A stretch of 64,000 nucleotides of DNA from contig JAWWOO010000010.1 in NCBI GenBank assembly GCA_033851545.1, positions 11,722 to 75,721 on the forward strand, read 5' to 3'. A program made the position numbers and the translations under genes. Under the pieces are notes generated by a model. That model was given only the letters and a program-made list of their open reading frames with translations. It searched no databases and was not told the DNA's origin. Origin of the DNA: JAWWOL01 sp033851545 (GTDB lineage Bacteria; Actinomycetota; Actinomycetes; JAWWOL01). Position 1 is the stretch's first letter; every line of letters begins with the position of its first letter. Positions 26,137 to 35,700 of the stretch are shown in pieces.

Positions 26137-26565
26137 TCAGCCCTTCTTCCTGGCGGCGCGGGCGGCCTTGGCCTCTGCCCTGAGCTGGGCCCTGACCCGC
26201 TTGTCCTCGGCCTCGCTCTTCTTGGCCCCGAGTGCCTTGCGTACGCCGTAGGAGAACGCGGCCGCCTTGATCGCCGGGCCGCCGAGGGTCGCCGCGAAGA
26301 CCGAGCTCAGGCCGGAGACGTTGGTGGTGACCTTCTCGACGTTGCCGGTGATCGCGTCGACCCGTACCAGCTGGTCGTTCACGTGGTCGACCGACACCGT
26401 GACGCCCTGCAGGGTCGGGATCAGCTCGTCGGTGATCCGGCGCACGCTGTTCTGCGTCTCGGCGATGACCGCACCGAGCTTGGCGGCGAGCAGGTAGGCA
26501 AGCGCCAGCAGCAGCGCCGCCAGGGCGCTGGCCAGGATGATCCCGCTGATCTGCCATCCGGACAC
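26137..26565 (-). CDS. DUF948 family membrane protein
   Basis: 142 residues. N-terminal membrane helix (about 5-27), then a coiled helical region with the heptad-like pattern VIAETQNSVRRITDELIPTL and VSVDHVNDQLVRVDAITGNV typical of DUF948, and a basic tail (RAEAKAARAARKK). Function unknown; the family is envelope-associated. GTG at 26565 with AAGGAG upstream. Probably the first gene of the transcript to alaS-ruvX-mltG-aroE. Confidence 0.82.
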   Translation of the reverse strand: MSGWQISGIILASALAALLLALAYLLAAKLGAVIAETQNSVRRITDELIPTLQGVTVSVDHVNDQLVRVDAITGNVEKVTTNVSGLSSVFAATLGGPAIKAAAFSYGVRKALGAKKSEAEDKRVRAQLRAEAKAARAARKKG

Positions 26566-26620
26566 GGCTGGGGCTCCTTCGTCGCTTACGGTTCGTACGG
26601 CGTGCCGCTCATACGTCGGT

Positions 26621-26633
26621 CGATACCGTATCG
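26621..26633. promoter_or_regulatory. Short palindrome upstream of the DUF948 gene
   Basis: CGATAC-C-GTATCG, 13 bases, in the 151-base gap between the RTX stop and the DUF948 start. It may be an operator for the alaS operon. No promoter hexamers are clear. Confidence 0.25.
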
Positions 26634-26716
26634 GGCCGCTGGCCCCGCGTCAGTCAGCACCGTCCCGCGCTACGTCCGCGGTTGCTCCCTGGTCAGGTCG
26701 CTCGGCTACCCGGCGG

Positions 26717-29700
26717 TCACCCCGCACAGGCGTTCGGGTCGTCGAAGTGTCCAGGTGTCGACGGGTAGGCGCTGCCGCTGCCGTGCTGGTTGTCACCGGG
26801 GTAGACCAGCGCGAGCTCGTCGTAGGCGGAGGTGCCGTTCGTCGTCACGTCGGACGCGCTCTGCCCGGCGCCCACCGAGTAGGACCAGCGCTGCAGGAAG
26901 GACTGCATCGCCGGACTGTGCTGGCGGACGTCGTTGAAGCCGCCGTAGGCAGCATTGCAGTGGGTGTACAGGTTGTACGCGCCGTTCCAGTCCAGCAGCC
27001 GGTCGCCCGGATTAGGCCCGTTGTCCGCGACGTCGCCTTGCAGGACGTCACGGTCCATGCCGCCGTAGATCCAGTCGATGCCCTGGTGGTGCTGGTCGTT
27101 GGCCGGGTTGGCGTCGTTCATGCTGGTCATCTCGAACCACGAGCACGGGTCGGCCGTGCTGGCGCCGCTGGTGCCCGGCCAGGCGGCCGCGGTGCAGCCG
27201 ACGCCGGGGGTGTACGACCCGCGTGGCCGCCAGTCGATGATGTCCGAGCCGAGCACGCCGGTCTTGGGGTCTAGGGACGGACCGGAGGTTGCGCCACTGC
27301 CGCCGAAGACGTAGTCGACCAGCGCATCCTTGGTGCCGCGGTCGTTCGGATTGGCCGGGTCGGCGCTGCCCTTGCCGCCCCACAGGACGTCGGCGCCGTC
27401 GTCGCCGAACACGGTATCCCCGCCGCTGTCGCCGTTGACGAGGTCGTCACCGTGCCCGCCGTGGAGGGCGTCGTTGCCGTCACCGCCGCGCATCCGGTCG
27501 TTGCCACCCTCGGCGACCCCGTCGTGCGGCATGGCGGCAGCTGTGCCGGTCGCGGCGAAGGTGTCGCCCGTGACGTCGTGGCGCAGGTCGGTGACCCGGG
27601 TGACCGAACCCTTGAGGAAGCCCTCGTAGTGGATGGCCGGCACCTGGTTCATGTCCACCGTGAAGGCGTTGGCGCCGCTCTGCCACTTGTCGACGATCCC
27701 ACCGCGGTCACCGAGCATCGCGTCGTTGCCCGCGTCACCGGACATCCGGTCGTCCCCGAGCTCGCCGTACATGTCGTCGTCCCCGTTGCCGCCGGACATC
27801 GTGTCGCTGCCGTCCTGGCCGTACATGAAGTCCGCGCCGTCGTCGCCGTAGATCGTGTCGTCACCCGAAGCACCTGCCGGCTCGCAGGTGGCCTGTGCCG
27901 TGGTGCAGAAGCGGGTCGAGGCTGCTCCCACGCCGTGCCGGACGTAGGCCGCGTCGGCCGGGATCGCGGCGGGGTCGTAGCGGCCGGCGTAGATCCGATC
28001 GGTCAGGGCGCCCACGGATCCCACGATGTCGCGGACGGCCGTGCCGTTGTCGCCGAGCTCGAAGTCGGAGCCGCCATCACCGTGGATGTCGTCGCCGGTG
28101 TCCCTGAAGACCGCGGTGGAACTGCCGCCGATCAGGTCGTCCTGGCCGTTGGGGCCGGAGACGTCGCCGGGATCCGGCGCAGGGACCGGCCCGGGCCAGC
28201 CACCCGAGGGTGCCGTGACCGTGATGCCGGCCTCGGCGAGGGTGCGGTCGCCGTAGAGGGTGTCGTGGCCGCCGTTGCCCTCGGCGTAGTCGTCACCGGC
28301 CCCGCCGCTGATCTGGTCGTTGCCGTCCTGACCCAGGACGACATCGACCCCGGCACCGCCGGAGAGCTGGTCGTCGCCCGCCACCGGACGGGTCGGCGCG
28401 CCCAGGTAACCGTTCGACCAGGACAGGTCGAGCAGTCGCAGCGAGCGCGGTGTCTCCAGGGTCGGCTGACTGCCGACCCGTACGGTCAGCGGGTTGACCG
28501 TCCCTGCCCGGCTGACCACGGCGTTGTCGCCGGTGACCAGGTCGTCGCCGGTGCCGCCGAAGATGACGTCACCGGTGTCCGGCTGGCCCTGCGTGGTGAC
28601 GCCGCTGTCGGCACCGAGCAGGGTCGAGCTGCCACCGACCAGGTCGTCGTCGCCGCCGTCGCCCTGGATCCAGTCACGTCCCGGACCGCCCTCGGCGTAG
28701 TCGCCGTCGGCGCCGCCCAGGATCCGGTCGTTGCCCGACTGGCCGAGCACGACGTCGGAACCCGCGTCGCCGGTGACGTAGTCCGCCCCGGACGTGCCGG
28801 CAGTGGGCGTGTCTCCCAAGTCGTAGGGCTGGATGCTCCGCGTCACCACGGCGGCCGATCCGACGACGTCGCTGTTACTGCGATGCGTCGTCAGGCCACT
28901 CGGCGCGAGGGCAGGATCGCGGGTGACGAGGCCGTTGTCGGCCAGCACCACGTCCGCGTCATCGCCTCCGGCGATGGTGTCCCCGGCGTCGAGCTGCCCG
29001 GCGGTGGCCTGTCCGGAGCCGGACTCGGCGACGGAGGACCCGCCGACGATGTCGTCCTGCCCCGCGTCACCGAAGAGCGGGTCGGCGCCCTGGCCGCCTT
29101 CGACGTAGTCGTCGCCGGCGTCCCCGTGCACCGTGTCGCTGCCGCCCTGTCCGAACAGGGCGTCACCCTGGTCGCCACCGGTGATGGTGTCGTTGCCGGA
29201 GGTGCCCGCGACCGGCGCGTAGCCGAGATCCAGGAGGGTCACATGCCGGCCCACCGTCATGCCGCGTCCCTTGAGGACCGGATCGGTGGCGGCGAGAGTG
29301 GCGGTCGGCGTGATGACCGCGTTGTCGCCGGAGACCACGTCGTCCCCCGTACCGCCGGAGAGGGTGTCCCCCGTGTCGGGGTAGCCGGAAGCGTCCTTGG
29401 CCGAGGTCAGGCCGGGCGTCTGGCTGCTGCCGCCGATCAGGTCGTCGGCACCCGCCTCGCCATAGACCGTGTCCGCCCCGCCGTTGCCCTCGAGGTGGTC
29501 GTTGCCGTCGCCGCCGTAGACGAAGTCGGCCGCGAGCCCGCCGTACGCGTGGTCGGCGTCGGCGCCGCCGTAGACGTGGTCGGCGCCGCCCAGGGCGGTC
29601 CCGGTGTCGGCAAGATCGAAGACCACGCCTGCTCCGGAGCCATCCCCGGTGCCGTTGTCACCGATCAGGACGTCGAGGCCGCTGTCGCCGTACAGCGTGT

Positions 29701-32700
29701 CGCCGCTGTCCGGTCGGCCGGCGGTCGTGGTGCCGCCGAGCACGAGGTCGTTGCCCTCGCCGCCGAACAGCGTGTCCACGTCGTCGTTGCCCTCGACCAC
29801 GTCGGCGCCCGCGTTGCCGTAGACGGTGTCGTTGCCGGCGTTGCCGTAGAGGTGGTCGGCGTCCGCGTCACCCTGGAGGACGTCGCCACCGGTCCCCCCG
29901 AAGACCGTGTCGGCCCCGCCACCCGCGTAGACGTGGTCGTCCCCTGCACCGGCGCAGACGAGGTCGTCGCCGCCGTTGGTGTAGGCGTAGTCGTCCCCAC
30001 CGCCCGCGTTGACGTTGTCGACCCCGTTGCCGCCGATGATGAGGTCGGCGGCGTCCCTGTTGGCCACGTCACCGCTGGTCACCGGGTGCTCAGCGGGCGC
30101 GTCGGACTGGTCGATGCCAGGACCTGACCCCGGCCCTGAGCAGGTGTCGGCGTGCGTGCCAGTGCCGTCGGTGAAGGTGTCGTGGTCACCGTAGATCAGC
30201 GAGTTGCCGTCGCCGCCGAAGATGCGGTCCGTGCCGCCGCCACCCACCAGCGTCTTGGGACTGCCGGGATGGGTGTCGGCGATCGGGGTGATCCGGTAGT
30301 GCGCCGTCCCGACCGCGTCGGTGCTGTTGACGGTGTCGACGTTGGACGGCTGCGCCGCCAGGTAGTCGTCACCGCGCCCGCCGTACAACCCGTCGGTGCC
30401 GTCACCGCCGACCAGGACGTCACTGCCGCCCATGCCGTAGACGGTGTCGTGCTGCGAGGGCGTGGAGTGGCCGATGACGAAGTCGGGCGCGTCGGAGCCG
30501 GTCACCACGTCATTGCCAGCACCGGTGTCGACGACGTTGCGTCCGGCCGGTCCCTGCGGGTCGGCGGACCCGACCCCGTCCGGTGCCTCGTCACCGGCCG
30601 ACGGAGGTGCCCCGGTGAAGATGACGTCGGGCCCGGAGCCGCCGTTGATCGAGTCACTGCCGGTGCCGCCGTACATCCGGGTGCCCGGGTCGACGTAGAG
30701 CGACCGGGCGAACCCGGGATGGTCCGTGTCGGCAAGCGGGCTGTCCTGCGCCACCGACATCTGGTCGTCGCCGGCACCTCCGAACACGGTCGAGCCACCC
30801 AGACCGATGGCGAGGACGTCGTTGCCCGCGCCTCCGTCTGCGGGCGCCTCGTTGTCGGCGGCGGTGATCCCGGTGGGCACCACGGCGGTCACCGTGACCT
30901 TGACCGGCTTGTCCGGGTCGCTGCCGTCGCCGATCGCCGTCGTGTCGACGGAGGCGGTGGCGTAGGACAGCTGCCCGTCACCGAGGACGGTGTCCTGCTG
31001 GTTCCCCACGGTGATGTGGTCGTTGCCGCCGTCGCCGGCCACGATGGCGGCCAGTGCCGGGTCGATGGCCGCGGTGATGTCAGGACGGTCGCCGGTGGTG
31101 ATGACGTCGTTGCCTCCACCACCGTCGATGTACGCCGGGCCGGTGCCGGTCTTGATGACGTCGTCGTTGCTGCCGCCGAAAACCACGGCCTTGTCGGTGA
31201 ACTGGGTGCCGGCCGCCTTGCCCTGGAGCAGCAGCTTGAGCTTGCCCGAGTAGCCCTTGGCATCGAGCACCACGGTGTCCACCCCGTCGAAGGTCTGGCT
31301 GATGCCGAGCGCCTGGACCGTCGCCGACGTGCCGGACTGGCGGACCACCCAGGTCTCGTCGGCGCCGTTGGCGTCCCACAGCGCGTCACCCCGCGGGTGG
31401 GAGGACCCATCCCCGCCGAGGTTGCCCGCGTACAGGTAGAGGACCCCGTCCTTGACCCCGCCCAGCCGGGGCGGCGGCGGCGTGCAGTCGGGCTTGACGG
31501 AGAAGTCGAGCAGCTTGATGTCGACCAGAGTGAAGTCGAACGAGATGCTGAACGGCGAGAAGCCGATCGTGACGAACACCTTGAGGAACAGCGACAGGTC
31601 GCCGCCGACGTTGAACAGGCAGATCGGGTTGCGGAGGGCCGCTGCGACGAACTCGTCGAACCGGAACTTCCCGTCGTTGTCCGGGTCGTTCCAGTAGAAG
31701 TTCACCGTCAGCCGGATGCCACCCTCGACGCCGACCGACAGGAAGGCGACGCTCACCTCGGCGCCCGCCGCGAGCTCGCCCTTGAACGAGACGACCGGCA
31801 GCGGGTTGCCGCTGTCGTCGACCGTCTTGAAGAACAGGCTGTTGAGGATCTGCACCGGCCTGCCGGACTCGACGGCCGTGCGGATGCCGTACGTGTCGAA
31901 CCCGGCGACGACGTGCAGGGTCACCGACGCGCTGCCGGAGATGACGATGAGCACCGGCGGCGGGGCGTAGACCGGGCCGAAGGCCTCGCTGAACGAGAAG
32001 CCGACGGTGAGCGCACCGCTGTCGAACTCGGCGAGGGTGGCGTCACCGCCGACCAGCAGGTTCATCAGCTGGCGCGGGTGGACCAGCGCCGGGAACGTGA
32101 TGCCGGTGCCGGTGGCCGACGTGTTCAGCTTGAGGCCATTCTGCTTGGCGTTCAGGTCGTCGACGATGGAGTGCGGCTGACCACCCACGACCACGTTGCC
32201 GCCGGCGTCCTCGACGGGGCCGATCAGGGAGTCGCTCGCTGCCGGCGTGGCTGCGGTGTCGGTGACCTTGTCCGCCAGCAGGTGGAACGACCCGAGGTCG
32301 ACGCCGCCGGTCGCCGAGAGGTTCTTCAGTGTCGCGTCGAGCGCCTTCACGGCGTTGATGACCTTGATCACCGTCTCCACGCTGCCGTCGTACGGCGTCC
32401 CGGCCGCGAAGGCCTGGGCGAGCGTGACGATCGTGACGTCGCCGCCCCCGGCCAGCCGGCTGAGGTCGCTGAGCACGGGGATCGGCGCGGTGATCGTGTC
32501 GAGGACCGGCTCGATCGGCTTGAGGGTGCTCACCACGTCATCGACGATCGGCTTGATCGTGCTGCCGAGGAACGTGCCCGCGTCTATGGTCACATGGTCG
32601 AACTCGAGCTTGCTGATGTCGATGTCCTTGGGGCTCTTCGCCGACCAGCCGGCCTGGAACACGAACTCGGTGCTGAGACCGGGCAGCGACGGGTCGATGC

Positions 32701-35700
32701 CAGTGTCGATCTTCTCGTCCACGTTGACGTTGCCGGTGAGCGAAGCCGAGAACAGTGCTGAGGGACTGCTGCCGAGGAGGTCGAGCAGGGTCAGCTGGGT
32801 GTCACCGGCCGAGCAGTCGGGGCAGGCGAGGTCGACCTCGAACTCCGCGGACAGCGCGTTCTGTGCCGGGTTGGGGTTGGTCAGGTTGACGTGGAGGAAG
32901 GACAGGCTGGCCTGGAGGGTCTCGGGCAGCGAGATGGCTGCGCCCACCTGGAGCTTGTTCGCCGTGTCGCCCGCGGTCTCGAGGAGCAGGCCCTTCTTCT
33001 TGTCCAGGGTCACCTGCAGGTGAAGATTCCAGCCGATCTTGGCGGTGACCCCGTCGGCGACGGCTCCGGTGTCGGCGTCCTTGGTCGCGTGCAGCGAGAG
33101 GCCGGGCAGCCCGAGGTCGATCGGCAGCGAGGCCGACAGGCACTTGTCCGAACCGGCGTCCGCGCAGCCGTTGCCGGATGAGATCGCGCCCTGACCGAAA
33201 GAGACGCCGAGCGAGATGCTGTCGACGTCCACCGCCGGGTCGCTGTCCCCGCAGGGCCCGTTGAAGACCGGGCTGCCGGCGGAGACAAGGCCGGAGCTGT
33301 CCCCCTGCCCCTGGTCCGACACGGAGGTCGACGTGGTCTCCGCGACGAAGGTCCACGATCCGCCGGCCTTCTGCCGGTAGACGCGGTACTTGCCGGCGTG
33401 CGGAACCGGGCCCCACGAGACGTCGTTGTGGTTGGTGCTGCTGAGCACGTCCCAGTTCTGCACGGTGGCCGAGGTCGGGCTCGGCGCCGTCGGCCCTTGG
33501 CTGGCGTCGGGCCCGTACGCCTGGACGGCGTAGGCGTAGTCGATCGTCGCCTTTTTGGTGTCAGTCGTGACCGGGGCCACGCCCGGCTTCGGGGGCGGGG
33601 AGATCGTCACCGTGCAGGTGCCCTGGATGTCCGGGCTGCCCTTGAGCACCTTGGCCAGCGTGGCGTTGGTGAACACGGCCGCCAGCTTGGTCTTCATCTC
33701 CCCGTACGTGCCGAAGGCGGCGAGCTTGTCGTGCAGGCCGTCGACCAGGCCGGTCTTGACGCTGCCGAGGAAGTCGGCGCCTGCCTGCAGGTCCTTGCCG
33801 ATCAACGGCACCCGACCGCCGGCCGTCGCCACGTCCAGACCGCTCTTGGCGCTGTCCAGGTAACTGGACAGGCCGCCGCTGAGCGGGGTGAAGTCCAGGG
33901 TGCTCCCGGAGATGGCCCCGGCCAGCAGCGGAAGCGCACTCAGCCGCGGGGAACCGCCGACCGTGCCGGCGGTGCTGAGCGCGTCGTCGAGGCTGGTCGC
34001 CGCCTTGGGCAGCTGAACCACCAGCGTGTCGAGGGCCGCCCCTGTGTCGTGGCGGTGCAACGGGAGCACGGCACACAGAGCCAGCGCAGCGGTGGAGCCG
34101 GCACCGGCGCAGGTCTGCGGCGTCGTGCCCGCGTTGACGTCCTGGGCGGCGACGTGGGCAGCCCAGGAGGACAGGGTGACCGGGGCGGTGTCGGCGACGT
34201 CCTTGGCGGTCGCGCTGAGATCGGCGGAGAACAACGTGCCGGCGGGGTCGGGGGTGTCGCCCAGGTCCACGGCGAACGCCCCGGCGACGGCGGCGAAGCG
34301 CTGGCCGGTCGCGGCGACGGCCGCCCGGGCGCTCACGGTCGAGGACGGGTCGAGACGCAGGGCCCCGGCCGGGTCGCTCACCCCGGCGGCGTCGAGCGGG
34401 ATGACCAGGGCGGCGTGGACCTGACCCGTGGCGCTGATCCCCACCAGGCCGGTCCCCGCCTGGCCGCTGAGGTTGGCGCCCGGCGCGCCCGGCAGCCCGA
34501 GGGTGAGCGAGAGGGGCGAGCGGGTCGTGAACGACCGCTTCCAGTCGACGGTCAGCTGGAGGGTCGGCGGGGTGGCGGCCGTGTCGACGGTGAAGCTGAC
34601 GGTGCTGCCGTGCCCTAGCCGCTGCTCGAGGTCGCTGACCAGGTCGTCGAGGTTCTTGGGCGGCAGGGCGGTCATCGCGTCGACGCCCCAGCGCAGCTCG
34701 TTGCCGATCCGGTACGCGGTCCCGGCAGCGGGTGCGGCCGCGGGCGGCGACGCCAGCAGCAGCGTCGTGCTGTCCAACGGGTCCACGCCGGCGACCACGA
34801 ACTGGCCGCTGCCGATGACCACCCGGCGACCGGCATAGCCCTCCGCGGTGAACGTCCGGGACGGGTCGGTCAGGGCGAGCAGGTTCTTGGCCGCATCGAC
34901 GGCGTACGTGACGCCGGCGCCGGAGGAGCGCTCGCCGTCGGCCATCAGCTGGCCGTACGACTCTCCGACCAGCGGGATGGTTGTGTCGAGGCCGTTGGCG
35001 GTCAGCGGCTGCTCGAGCCGGGTCGCCAGCGCAGCGAGGTCCGAGGCGACGACGCCGAACAGCGCGTCGCTCTTGGTCGGATCGACGTCCAGGACGGCCA
35101 GCGAGCTCAGGTCGGCCCCGGAGACCACCGGCGCCGAACCGGGCGCGTCGGCGTCGACCGAGGCGGTACCCGCCGTGCCGTCGGCGTGGAAGAACGTCTT
35201 GTCCCCAGGCAGGTCGAAGGTCAGGGCAGCGTGCACGTGGGCAGCCACCGACCCGGTCACGACGGCAGCCGGCGTGTCCCTGGCCTCGTCGAACAGCGTG
35301 CCGAGCGGCACGTCGCCGTTAGCGGTCAGGTGCAGGTCCACGGTCGGCGTGGCCGGCGAGAGATCCTTGGTGCAGGTGCCGTCGTAGCCCCCGGTCGGGC
35401 AGGCAGTGACCGTGCCCCCGATGTGCACCGGCACGTAGCCGACGGGCGCGGTGATGTCCACATCGGTGGCCACTACCGAGGTCGCAGTCAGCAGCGTCCC
35501 ACCCGTCGTCAGTCGGATCCGGTCCGGTCGAACGGGCAGTTCCTGGACGACGTACTGCGGCCCGTTACCGCCGGTTCCGGTGGCGACGGTGTACGGGCAC
35601 GCCACGCCACCGGGTGAGACCGCCTTGCACGCGTCCCCGGTCAGCGCCGGCTCGAGGTCGAGCGCCACAGGAAGGGTCAGGTCGTACGCGGCGGTCAGCG

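Noticed and set aside
26566..26716. Type I secretion genes for the RTX protein
   Set aside because: No HlyB/HlyD/TolC-like gene is present on either side, and the protein has a Sec signal peptide.
27370..31190. CRISPR-like periodic DNA
   Set aside because: The periodicity is coding (9-residue RTX units) and the repeats are diverged in sequence with no spacers.
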